From NCBI GenBank assembly GCA_019417325.1, contig DXVO01000025.1, positions 7,728-71,727 on the forward strand: a DNA stretch of 64,000 nt, written 5' to 3'. Position 1 is the stretch's first letter. Each line of letters opens with the position of its first letter. This stretch comes from Parabacteroides sp. (GTDB lineage Bacteria > Bacteroidota > Bacteroidia > Bacteroidales > Tannerellaceae). A program made the translations under genes and the position numbers. Below the pieces are notes generated by a model. That model was not told the origin of the DNA. It was given only the letters and a program-made list of their open reading frames with translations, and searched no databases. Shown one piece after another: positions 51,896 through 61,081 of this stretch.

Positions 51896-53914
51896 ATGAA
51901 CACACATTTATTTTACGTAATCCTTTTCTGGCTGATTGCCGGGAATGTTGCCTCTGCATCGGGTGAAGGAAGTTGGATACTATCTACTTCCTCGAGAGAG
52001 AACTATAACGGAGTGACCTTGGCCAATGGTAGAATCGGTTTGGTTAGTTCCCAATTCTTCAGCGTTACCGACATCGTTTTAAACGGGGTATACGATAAAG
52101 AGGATAAAGAAGGCGTAAGCCGTATTGTAAGAGGACCTGTTTTTACAAATTTACAATTGAAGCTGGACGGAGTACCCGTCTCCGAAAAGAATATCACAGC
52201 CTGGCATCAGAATCTGAACATGAAAGAGGCTTATTTGGAAACAGTCGTACAGACACAGAAGGCCACAGTTCATTACTCTATCCGCGCACTCCGGAATTTC
52301 CCTTATATGGGAATGGTAGTGGTAGAATTAGTACCAACCGCTTCCTTTGAATTGGATGTTGCCAATTCCACTATTTTCCCGGAAGAGCTGACCGAGACCT
52401 CTGCAACTTACAAATTATATAAAGATGCCGAAATAGAACTCCCGGTTTATACTTCCCAGGCCAAAAGCCGTACCGGCATGCAGGACCTGGCAACCTGTTC
52501 CGCTTTCCTTTTTGATACGGACAGACCAGCTATCGAAGCCTTATACGGAACCGCCCATCATCAATCGATGGGTTTTAAAGTCCGGTTGAAAAAAGGCCAA
52601 CGCTACCGCTTTGCCCTGATTGGAGCAGTTTGTTCCTCCAAAGATTTCAACGACCCCAAATCGGAAGCAGAACGGATGGCAGTATTTGCTTTGCAATCGG
52701 ACATAAACTATTTTTTAACCGGCCATAAAGAAGCCTGGGCGCGCTTATGGCAAAGTGATATAGAAATAGAAGGCGATGAAGAAGCCCAACGCGATATCCG
52801 TCTGGCATTGTACAATTTGTATGCCTCGGCAGGAGAAAATACTCGCCTGAGTATCCCTCCCATGGGTCTTACCACGGTAACCGGATACAACGGCCACGTT
52901 TTCTGGGACACAGAGTTATGGATGTATCCTCCCCTACTGATGTTGAACAACCGGATGGCCCGTTCCTGTGTGGATTACCGTTACGACAGACTACAGAAAG
53001 CCATGCAGAAAGCGACCCTATACGGATTCAGAGGATGTATGTACCCTTGGGAGTCGGACGACACAGGTGAGGAAGCCACCCCCACCTGGTGCCTGACAGG
53101 AACTTTCGAACATCATATTACAGCCGATGTCGGAATAGCTTTCTGGAATTATTATAGTGTGACTAAAGACCGCAACTGGCTCAAGTCGGAAGGATACCCG
53201 GTACTGAAACAGGTAGCCGACTTCTGGGCATCGCGGGTGGTCAAAAACGAGGACGGCAGTTACTCTATCAAGAACGTCGTAGGCGCCAATGAATTTGCCC
53301 CGAACGTGAATGACAACGCATTTACCAACGGTTCGGCCAAATTTGCACTGGAGTGTGCAACGAAAGCAGCCGCTATCGTAGGAGAACAGGCCGAACCGGA
53401 ATGGAAAGAAATAGCAGCTAAACTACGCTTTCATTGGATGGCCGACGGCGTAATGAAAGAAAATGAAACCTATGCCGGAGAAATAATCAAGCAGGCGGAT
53501 GTCAACCTGTTGAGTTATCCGCTGGATATCTTAGCTGAACCGGAAAGCATGAAAAAGAACCTGGATTATTATGCCAACAAGATTCACGAAGACGGCCCGG
53601 CTATGGGAAATGCTATCCTGGCTATTTTATATGCGAAATCAGGAGATCGCGACCGGGCATATGAATTTTTCAAAAAGAGTTATTTACCCAATAAACGTCC
53701 CCCGTTCGGTGTTTTATCGGAATCCGCTTTTTCCAATAACCCCTATTTCTGTACCGGAGCAGGTGGCTTACTGCAAGTTCTTTTATCCGGCTTCGGAGGG
53801 TTGAAAATAACCGACGAAGGGATCATCCAGGAACATACGATTTTACCGGCCCATTGGAAATCTATGACATTGAAAGGTATCGGTCCCGATAAAAAAACAT
53901 ATGTGATTCGCTGA
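51896..53914 (+). CDS. GH65 family glycosidase, probably an alpha-1,2-glucoside hydrolase
   Basis: A 672-residue exported enzyme (signal ending GNVASA). An N-terminal beta-sandwich leads to an (alpha/alpha)6 barrel with the GH65 block GYNGHVFWDTELWMYP (about 330-345). The general-acid Glu is Glu466 in VVGANEFAPNVNDNAFTN. A second Glu, Glu609 in LSESAFSNNP, sits 143 residues later. From memory, the kojibiose hydrolase FjGH65A of Flavobacterium has its acid and base glutamates 144 residues apart (472 and 616), and phosphorylases lack the second. This favours a hydrolase, acting on kojibiose or another Glc-alpha-1,2 unit. It heads the PUL, 107 bp before susC. Confidence 0.85.
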   Translation: MNTHLFYVILFWLIAGNVASASGEGSWILSTSSRENYNGVTLANGRIGLVSSQFFSVTDIVLNGVYDKEDKEGVSRIVRGPVFTNLQLKLDGVPVSEKNITAWHQNLNMKEAYLETVVQTQKATVHYSIRALRNFPYMGMVVVELVPTASFELDVANSTIFPEELTETSATYKLYKDAEIELPVYTSQAKSRTGMQDLATCSAFLFDTDRPAIEALYGTAHHQSMGFKVRLKKGQRYRFALIGAVCSSKDFNDPKSEAERMAVFALQSDINYFLTGHKEAWARLWQSDIEIEGDEEAQRDIRLALYNLYASAGENTRLSIPPMGLTTVTGYNGHVFWDTELWMYPPLLMLNNRMARSCVDYRYDRLQKAMQKATLYGFRGCMYPWESDDTGEEATPTWCLTGTFEHHITADVGIAFWNYYSVTKDRNWLKSEGYPVLKQVADFWASRVVKNEDGSYSIKNVVGANEFAPNVNDNAFTNGSAKFALECATKAAAIVGEQAEPEWKEIAAKLRFHWMADGVMKENETYAGEIIKQADVNLLSYPLDILAEPESMKKNLDYYANKIHEDGPAMGNAILAILYAKSGDRDRAYEFFKKSYLPNKRPPFGVLSESAFSNNPYFCTGAGGLLQVLLSGFGGLKITDEGIIQEHTILPAHWKSMTLKGIGPDKKTYVIR

Positions 53915-54021
53915 CACCTAAGTTTCCTACCGTTTTTTCGAACGATTTTTTCAGAATAAATCATAAACCGGAAATCAGCATACCGACAACACGTATCAGA
54001 TTTCCTTAAATTTAATATCTT

Positions 54022-56997
54022 ATGAAAGTAGTATTAATCGGAACATCGTTGCTTCTGAGCATGGCTCACCCTTTATGGGCGGGCATCGAAACAGAACCGG
54101 TCAGTTTTAAAAACTCATCGGAGATTGTTCAAAGTTATCGTAAAGTAACGGTCGTGGTCAACGACCAGGCAGGGCCTATCATCGGCGCAAATGTAATTAT
54201 CAAAGGTACGACAAACGGGAATATGACCGACCTGAACGGACGTACCGTACTCGAGAACGTTCCCGACCAGGCTGTCTTAGTCATTTCTTACATCGGCTAT
54301 CTGACAAAAGAGGTGTCTTTACAAAAGAACCAGACGGAAGCTGTGATTGAACTGATCGAAGATTCCGAAATATTGGACGAAGTAGTAATCGTGGGCTATG
54401 GCTCCGTTAAAAAATCGGATGCTACCGGAGCGATCGAAGTGTTGAAAAGTTCCGACTTCAACAAAGGAGTGGTAACTTCCCCCGAATCCTTGTTCAAAGG
54501 GCATATTGCCGGCGTACAGGTAACCTCCACAAGTGGTCAGCCGGGAGCGAATACCAACGTGCGTATACGTGGTGTCAATTCGATTTCGGCCTCAAGTGAA
54601 CCACTGTATGTCATCGACGGAGTACCCATCGATAATTCCCGGTCGACACTGAGCGTTGGCAACGATGCGGGGTTAAACAATCTATCGATCAATCCCTTGT
54701 CTATGATTCCCGCTTCCGACATCGAATCGATGACCGTATTAAAAGATGCTTCCGCCACAGCCATCTATGGGTCGCGTGGTGCAAACGGTGTGATTCTAAT
54801 CACCACAAAAGGGGGAAAAGACGGCATCCGTTCGGTAAGCTATTCCGGCTCTGTCGGTTTTTCACAGGTTGCCAATAAGATTGACATATTGAGCGCCGAC
54901 CAATACCGCCAGTATGTACCCGACGCTACAGGTACGGCCTCCACCGACTGGCAAGACGAAATTTTCCGCACAGCTGTGGTACACGAACACAATGTTACGT
55001 TCAGCAACGGAAATAAAAACACATCCTACCGGGCATCATTAAGCGCTTCGGGACAAGACGGTATCATTATCGGAACCGGCATGGACCGTTATTCACTGCG
55101 CTTTAACCTGACGCACAAAATGTTTGAAGACCGTTTAATCTTCAACCTGAATGCAACAAACACGTACTATAAATTGGATAATGTACTGGAACAGCAGACA
55201 GGGGGTGCGAATGGCGGTATTATCAACAATGCATTGAAAGCAAACCCGACCGAACCGGTGTATAAAGCCGACGGTTCTTTCAACGAATACGCGGAAACCG
55301 TACGCAACCCGGTGGCAATGGCCAAACAAATGTCAGATAAATCACGCGGCGACCGTTTTATCGGAAATGCGGACGCAACTTATTATTTCCTTCCTAAAAC
55401 GTTATTCGGTAAAATTAATTTAGGCTATGATGTAGATAATATCAACCGGAAAGCATACCAGCCAATCCATTCGAAAGCGGCCGAGAATGTGGAAGGACGT
55501 GCTGTAACGGAAAGTAACCGCTATTCCAATTATTTACTGGAAGGCTATCTGACTTTCGATAAAACATTTAATAAAATTCATGCATTGAATGTGGTGGCAG
55601 GTTATTCCTGGCAGGAATTCGATAATTATATATCGACTGTACGGGCAGAAGGCTTTGTAAACGACAACCTCGGTGCGAATAACGTAGGAGGAGCCAGAAC
55701 CCAAGAGGCCCGGAACAATCAGGAAAAAAACCGGTTGATTTCTTTCTATGCCCGTGCGAATTATAATCTGATGGATAAATATATGTTCACCGCCACTGTA
55801 AGGCGCGATGGTTCTTCCCGTTTCGGTCCGAATAACCGGTGGGCGGTATTTCCCTCAGGAGCCTTTGCTTGGAAAATAAAACAGGAAGATTTTTTGAAAG
55901 ATGTATCGTTCCTTGACGATTTGAAACTACGGTTGGGATATGGTATAACCGGTAACCAGGATATTGGTAATTTCCGTTATAGCCAAACTTATTCAATCAA
56001 CAGCAAGGAGGGTACTTCTTTCGGTGGCGTTGCTTATCCGTCGTATGGAATTACCGCCATCGCAAATCCGAACCTGAAATGGGAACAGACCGCCCAGTTT
56101 AATGTGGGTATCGATTATGCCTTCTTTAACAACCGCCTCCGTGGTTCGCTGGATGTATACAATAAAAAGACCTCCAATTTGTTGCTGACAATCGATGCCA
56201 TCCAACCGGCAGTAAGTTCCACTTATCTGGATAATATCGGGGCAATGGTAAACCGGGGAGTCGAATTTTCACTGGATGCGGCTGTCATCAGCACGAAAGA
56301 TTTCTACTGGGATGCCAATTTGAATGTGGCTTACAACAAAAATGAGGTAACCGAACTTTACAACAACAAAGATATCGTGTACGGTGTGGTAAGTGGAGCC
56401 GGCGCTTCAGGCAACACGCAAATATTACGTGTTGGGGAATCGGTCGGATCGTTTTACGGGCGTCGTTTTATCGGTATAGAAAACGGGGAGGAAGTATTCG
56501 CATCGGACGAACGCGAAGTAATCAGCGACGCGTTGCCGGATGTTATTATCGGTTTCAACAACTCGTTCAAATACAAAGATTGGGATTTATCTGTTTGCCT
56601 GCGTTCGAACCTCGGTGTCAGCGTGTACAACAATACACGGGCGGAATTAGCACAAGGTAGCCGTTTGCCCGGACAGAATACAAACATAGAAGGTGCCGAG
56701 TTTCATAAGGCAGGCGGAGGTGGAACCGTATATTCTTCTTCACGGTGGGTGGAAAATGCCGCTTTCCTGAAATTGGATAATATCACTCTGGGCTATAATT
56801 TCTCGTTGCCTAAAGTCATCAAGAACGGGCGTATTTATGTAACGGCCCAGAACTTGTTTACCATCACTTCCTATACCGGATACGATCCGGAAGTAAGTAA
56901 TGTCAGCTCAGATAAGGATGTAAAAGCAATCGGTATCGATTATTGCAGTTATCCGCAGGCACGTACTTTCACATTGGGTTTGAATATTAACTTTTAA
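54022..56997 (+). CDS. SusC-like TonB-dependent transporter of the GH65 PUL
   Basis: A 991-residue outer-membrane importer with a signal peptide (cleavage near HPLWAG), a CarboxypepD_reg-like domain (about 40-120, VVVNDQAGPIIGANVIIKG), a TonB box and plug (LDEVVIVGYGSVKKSDA to about 240) and a barrel ending in GLNINF. Unlike the mannan-PUL SusC it has no STN domain, consistent with control by the PBP-AraC regulator instead of a sigma/anti-sigma pair. It is followed 11 bp later by susD. G+C looks visibly higher than in the mannan PUL. Confidence 0.95.
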   Translation: MKVVLIGTSLLLSMAHPLWAGIETEPVSFKNSSEIVQSYRKVTVVVNDQAGPIIGANVIIKGTTNGNMTDLNGRTVLENVPDQAVLVISYIGYLTKEVSLQKNQTEAVIELIEDSEILDEVVIVGYGSVKKSDATGAIEVLKSSDFNKGVVTSPESLFKGHIAGVQVTSTSGQPGANTNVRIRGVNSISASSEPLYVIDGVPIDNSRSTLSVGNDAGLNNLSINPLSMIPASDIESMTVLKDASATAIYGSRGANGVILITTKGGKDGIRSVSYSGSVGFSQVANKIDILSADQYRQYVPDATGTASTDWQDEIFRTAVVHEHNVTFSNGNKNTSYRASLSASGQDGIIIGTGMDRYSLRFNLTHKMFEDRLIFNLNATNTYYKLDNVLEQQTGGANGGIINNALKANPTEPVYKADGSFNEYAETVRNPVAMAKQMSDKSRGDRFIGNADATYYFLPKTLFGKINLGYDVDNINRKAYQPIHSKAAENVEGRAVTESNRYSNYLLEGYLTFDKTFNKIHALNVVAGYSWQEFDNYISTVRAEGFVNDNLGANNVGGARTQEARNNQEKNRLISFYARANYNLMDKYMFTATVRRDGSSRFGPNNRWAVFPSGAFAWKIKQEDFLKDVSFLDDLKLRLGYGITGNQDIGNFRYSQTYSINSKEGTSFGGVAYPSYGITAIANPNLKWEQTAQFNVGIDYAFFNNRLRGSLDVYNKKTSNLLLTIDAIQPAVSSTYLDNIGAMVNRGVEFSLDAAVISTKDFYWDANLNVAYNKNEVTELYNNKDIVYGVVSGAGASGNTQILRVGESVGSFYGRRFIGIENGEEVFASDEREVISDALPDVIIGFNNSFKYKDWDLSVCLRSNLGVSVYNNTRAELAQGSRLPGQNTNIEGAEFHKAGGGGTVYSSSRWVENAAFLKLDNITLGYNFSLPKVIKNGRIYVTAQNLFTITSYTGYDPEVSNVSSDKDVKAIGIDYCSYPQARTFTLGLNINF

Positions 56998-57008
56998 TTC
57001 CTCAGAAA

Positions 57009-58523
57009 ATGAAAAAATTAATCATGATATCGGCATTCATGGCTTCCATGGTTTCCTGTACGGACCTGAATGTCATTCCGGACAGCCAACTCACGGATGA
57101 ATCGGCTTATAAAGAAAAGACAGAATTTCTGAACGGGCTTTCCGGCGTAGATGCGACCTTAGGTATTTGGTCTGAAATTGTATATAAAATCGGTATTTCG
57201 GCCGACGATATGATTGCGCCTGCTCGTGGCGCCGACTGGAAAGGGGATGCACAGGCAGTTCATTTGCATACCTGGACTCCCGATAATGGCGAGTTAAGCG
57301 GAATATATACCGGCATCTCAAAAATTATCGCCGTATCCAATTCTTATATAGACATAATCGACAAGAGTAATTTTACAACGGATAAAGAGGTTTTATTAAT
57401 GCGCGCGGATGCTCGCTTTATACGGGCTTTTGCTTATTTTTTGATGGTCGACCATTTCGGGAATGTGCCTTTGGTTACAAATGGCACATATGATGCACAA
57501 AATCCGCCTAAGCAGAATACACGCAAAGAATTGTATGATTTTGTGGAATCGGAACTAATCGACCTTATCGACAACTGTCTGCCGGAAACCTCTGAATACG
57601 GACGGTGGAACAAATACGTAGCGAAAACGCTACTGGCTAAACTCTACCTGAATGCGGAAGTTTTCCTGGGAGAAGGTAATGCCAAATGGGACGAGGTAGC
57701 CAGTTTGACTTCCGACATCATGCGCAACAGTGGATATGCGCTGGAAGATAATTTCAAAGATGTGTTCAAATGGGATAACTACACAAGCAAGGAAATCATT
57801 TTCCCGATGATTTGTGAAAGCCAGAATACCTATCCGGAAAATATCAGTTACTTATTCTCTTTGGGCGATTTACGGGCCAAATACGGTTCTTTTGCCCAAG
57901 GATGGCAGGGAACAGCAGCGCTTCCGTCTTTTATCCGTTCATATGATGATAACGATGTTCGTCTTCAGGCTTTCCTCTATGGTCCGCAGGTGGGTTCAGA
58001 CGGTGAACCTATTATGCAACAGGATGACAAAGGAGTCATCCGCCAACTGGATTATACGATCGATTTTACAAGTTCCGACCCGGTAAACAATGCCGACCAC
58101 TGGGATGGTGCCAGAGGTGTAAAATATCTTATGGACGGTATCGGTGGCACAATGGTAGAAAGAGGCTTGAACAATGATATGCCTATCCTGCGTTATGCCG
58201 ATGTTCTAATGATGCGCGCCGAGGCCTTATTCCGTTTGGATCCGAATGATACGGAAGCTCTCGACCTTGTCAATCAGGTACGGACAAGAAATGGGAATAA
58301 CCCGGTTTATAAACTCTCCCGGCTGACGGCCGACGATTTATTGGCGGAGCGTGGTCGTGAATTTGCCTGGGAAGGCTGGCGCCGAAACGATATGATTCGT
58401 TTTGATGTATGGAGAAATGCATGGGATTACAAAGAACAGAGTGAAGATTTCCGTAAACTGTTCCCTATTCCTCAGGTACAAATGGATTCCAATCCAAATT
58501 TGCAACAAAACAACGGATATTAG
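57009..58523 (+). CDS. SusD-like surface glycan-binding lipoprotein of the GH65 PUL
   Basis: A 504-residue RagB/SusD family lipoprotein (MVSCTDLNVIPDSQ, Cys18, acidic residues after it). The helical scaffold RADARFIRAFAYFLMVDHFGNVPL and the conserved LRYADVLMMRAEALFRL and RGREFAWEGWRRNDMIRF blocks are clear, and the protein ends NPNLQQNNGY. It pairs with the SusC upstream to capture the oligosaccharide. A terminator-like hairpin follows at 58542-58575. Confidence 0.95.
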   Translation: MKKLIMISAFMASMVSCTDLNVIPDSQLTDESAYKEKTEFLNGLSGVDATLGIWSEIVYKIGISADDMIAPARGADWKGDAQAVHLHTWTPDNGELSGIYTGISKIIAVSNSYIDIIDKSNFTTDKEVLLMRADARFIRAFAYFLMVDHFGNVPLVTNGTYDAQNPPKQNTRKELYDFVESELIDLIDNCLPETSEYGRWNKYVAKTLLAKLYLNAEVFLGEGNAKWDEVASLTSDIMRNSGYALEDNFKDVFKWDNYTSKEIIFPMICESQNTYPENISYLFSLGDLRAKYGSFAQGWQGTAALPSFIRSYDDNDVRLQAFLYGPQVGSDGEPIMQQDDKGVIRQLDYTIDFTSSDPVNNADHWDGARGVKYLMDGIGGTMVERGLNNDMPILRYADVLMMRAEALFRLDPNDTEALDLVNQVRTRNGNNPVYKLSRLTADDLLAERGREFAWEGWRRNDMIRFDVWRNAWDYKEQSEDFRKLFPIPQVQMDSNPNLQQNNGY

Positions 58524-58541
58524 TAGAAATGAAAAAGAGAA

Positions 58542-58575
58542 CCGGTATTTTTGATACCGGGTTTCTTTTTCTTTA
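58542..58575 (+). terminator. Terminator or attenuator after susD of the GH65 PUL
   Basis: The stem CCGGTAT / ATACCGG (58542-58548 and 58554-58560) is followed by GTTTCTTTTTCTTT. Because the glycosidase gene starts 12 bp later on the same strand, it may act as a partial terminator that raises SusCD over the enzyme. Confidence 0.75.
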
Positions 58576-58587
58576 ATAGAATTAGCT

Positions 58588-60930
58588 ATGTATAAATTAA
58601 CGGTTATATTGTTAATAGGACTTTTGTCGGGAGGTTGCTCGAATGTGGAAAAACAGTCTGATGCACCCTGGCATAGTTGCTTCAACGGCCTTTCCAACCA
58701 TGGGACAAATGGTGGCAAGCTGTATGTTACCTCTGGAAGAAAGGCACAGATAGTAGGTACACAGGATGCTATGTTTCCGGATACAGGCAGTCATGTTCCG
58801 GGAGAAATGGGTGGTATTTGGACAGGGTCGTTTAAAATGGCCGACGGATATTGGATGAAAATAGCCGATATTGCTTCAAATGAAGACTCGATACTCCGGG
58901 CCCGAGAGATGAAGGTGTATCCTCATCAAACCCAATTCGATTTCGGAGATGTACTACACGGACTGAAACTGTCGGCTTCCCAATTCGCCTCGGATACGCA
59001 GCCGGGAATCATTGTTTCTTATACCGTAGAGAATACGACCCGCGAAGAACGTTCCATCAGTTTGGGCTTTTTAGTCAATGTCGACCTTTTCCCGGTATGG
59101 TTTTCCGAAGAAAACGGTATTCACAACGGCCCTGATACTGTGGAATGGAACAAAGAGGGTGAATTGTTTACTGCAAAAGATTCATTGCACCAATGGTATA
59201 TGGCCTGGAAATGCGACCACAATGTTTCCTCCTACGAAACAGGAAACGAATCTATCCGGACTCAAGGCTCGGTCACGCCTACCTGCATGTATACCACACT
59301 TTGCCTGAAACCCGGTCAAAAAGAAACAATAAATTACGTCCTCGCCTCTTCAATTGAAAGTTATGGACAAGCAATCGATAACTGCCATACCCTTCTGGCA
59401 AACGGTGAAAAACAAATACTCGAGAAAAAGAAATCGATAGAAGAATTATTATCTATGTCTGAGATTTCCATTCCTGATAAAGAAATCGAACAAGCGTATT
59501 ATTGGACTGTAATTAATAACCGCTGGCTGGAAATGGATGTGGATACTATTGGATATTTTCTCGGTGCCGGAGCCGTAGAATATCCCTGGTTGTTTGGATG
59601 CGATAATTCGTATGCGTTGCAAGGCGTGTTGCGGACAGGTAAATTCGATTTAGTCAAATCCACCCTGCGTTTATTGAATAACGTCTCGGATCAAGTAAAC
59701 CGGAACGGAAGGATTATCCACGAGATGTCGAACAATGGACGGGTTGGAAATCTCGGGAACACCCAGGAGACAGCCCATTTTATCCTGGCTCTGTGGAAAA
59801 CATACGAATGGACTGCCGATAAGGAGTTGCTGGAGGAAATTTATCCGAATGTTAAGAAGGGTATAACCTGGTTGACGGAAACAATGGACACCAATCAGGA
59901 TCTTTTCCCGGAAGGATACGGGATTATGGAAGTGAAAGGACTGAATGCGGAACTAATCGATGTAGCGGTGTATACCCAACAAGCACTGGAAGCTGCCTCG
60001 AATATGGCTCACCTGTTTAAAGAAGACAGTTTAGCGACAGTGTACAAGGAGAAGTCTGAAGTTTTGAAACAAAAGATAAACCAGGAATTGTGGGACGAAG
60101 CATCAGTCAGCTATTGCGATTTTTACGGGAGCAAAGAAATGGCTTTGCAGGTAACTGAAGGAGCGATAGAGGAAGCAAAAAAATTAGAAGGAGAAGATGC
60201 CCGGCGAATCGTTGCTTATTATGAAAATTTGCTACAAGACATCGGCAAGAATTATCCTTCCAGCGTGCACAAAGGTTGGTTCACAAACAAAAACTGGGTA
60301 ATCAACACGCCTATGGAATGTAAAATAGCCCCACAGGAAAGAGCTATAAGAGCTCTGGAAGCTATTTATCAGCATAATTGCGGCGAATACGGTCCTTATT
60401 TATCGGCTGTCGACCGGAAACGTATGATGACCATCGCCACCGGCGTACAAGCTGTGGCAGAAGCGAACTATGGCCGAATCGACCAGTCCGTGGAATATCT
60501 CGGAATGATAGCGAAAACAATAGGACGAACGATGCCTGGCGCTATCAACGAGATGATGCCGGATTATGGGTGTCCTTTCCAGGCCTGGACTATTTACGGA
60601 ATGGCAACCGGTCTGGTTTCCGGTTGTTTCGGAGTCGAGCCTCGAGCCGATTTAAAAGAAATCACTCTTACTCCCAAGCTCCCGTCCAAATGGAAATCCA
60701 TGTCGTTGAAACGGTTGCGTATAGGCGATAACTGGTTTGATCTTTCTATTTCAAAAGAGGATAAAACCTATACACTAAATTATGTATCCGAGCAAAAAGG
60801 TTGGAAAATAAAACTCCGCCTCCCCGATAGCAAAGGAAAACGCATAACGGTTAATAATAAAAGCGTACCAGTACCCGACGAAAATCTTTTACTGGAATCT
60901 CAGCACGGTAGCATTGTTATTTCTCAATAA
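58588..60930 (+). CDS. Lipoprotein (alpha/alpha)6-barrel glycosidase of unresolved family
   Basis: A 780-residue lipoprotein (GLLSGGC, Cys17). Residues about 20-280 form a beta-sandwich-type N-terminal domain and about 290-700 an (alpha/alpha)6 barrel resembling amylo-alpha-1,6-glucosidase/GH15-GH63-type folds. Key blocks are YPWLFGCDNSYALQGVL (Asp near 338), HEMSNNGRVGNLGNTQETAHFI and KIAPQERAIRALEAIY. A C-terminal beta domain ends the protein. It probably cleaves the branch or linkage left by GH65. I cannot assign a GH family number. Its acidic residues after Cys17 are few, so its location is unclear. Confidence 0.7.
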   Translation: MYKLTVILLIGLLSGGCSNVEKQSDAPWHSCFNGLSNHGTNGGKLYVTSGRKAQIVGTQDAMFPDTGSHVPGEMGGIWTGSFKMADGYWMKIADIASNEDSILRAREMKVYPHQTQFDFGDVLHGLKLSASQFASDTQPGIIVSYTVENTTREERSISLGFLVNVDLFPVWFSEENGIHNGPDTVEWNKEGELFTAKDSLHQWYMAWKCDHNVSSYETGNESIRTQGSVTPTCMYTTLCLKPGQKETINYVLASSIESYGQAIDNCHTLLANGEKQILEKKKSIEELLSMSEISIPDKEIEQAYYWTVINNRWLEMDVDTIGYFLGAGAVEYPWLFGCDNSYALQGVLRTGKFDLVKSTLRLLNNVSDQVNRNGRIIHEMSNNGRVGNLGNTQETAHFILALWKTYEWTADKELLEEIYPNVKKGITWLTETMDTNQDLFPEGYGIMEVKGLNAELIDVAVYTQQALEAASNMAHLFKEDSLATVYKEKSEVLKQKINQELWDEASVSYCDFYGSKEMALQVTEGAIEEAKKLEGEDARRIVAYYENLLQDIGKNYPSSVHKGWFTNKNWVINTPMECKIAPQERAIRALEAIYQHNCGEYGPYLSAVDRKRMMTIATGVQAVAEANYGRIDQSVEYLGMIAKTIGRTMPGAINEMMPDYGCPFQAWTIYGMATGLVSGCFGVEPRADLKEITLTPKLPSKWKSMSLKRLRIGDNWFDLSISKEDKTYTLNYVSEQKGWKIKLRLPDSKGKRITVNNKSVPVPDENLLLESQHGSIVISQ

Positions 60931-60940
60931 TATGACCAAG

Positions 60941-61009
60941 ATAGCAGGTAGTAGGATTTTGCGGTCTTTCACAGAGCGTTAAATTTGTCTATCTGCTATT
61001 TCTTTTTCT
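60941..61009 (+). terminator. Terminator after the (alpha/alpha)6 glycosidase gene
   Basis: ATAGCAGGTAG and CTATCTGCTAT (60941-60951 and 60989-60999, one G-T pair) enclose a 37-nt loop and precede TTCTTTTTCTTTG. Confidence 0.6.
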
Positions 61010-61036
61010 TTGTGTATTTCAGAAAAACTATCTTTG
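61009..61036 (+). promoter_or_regulatory. Probable promoter of the PBP-AraC regulator
   Basis: TATCTTTG (61029-61036) is an exact -7 box, 45 nt before the ATG. TTTG at 61009-61012 lies 16 nt upstream, shorter than the usual 19. The regulator thus has its own promoter after the terminator. Confidence 0.55.
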
Positions 61037-61081
61037 TAAGGATTTATTATTCCATAATACCTAAAAAACATCGTATTCCAA

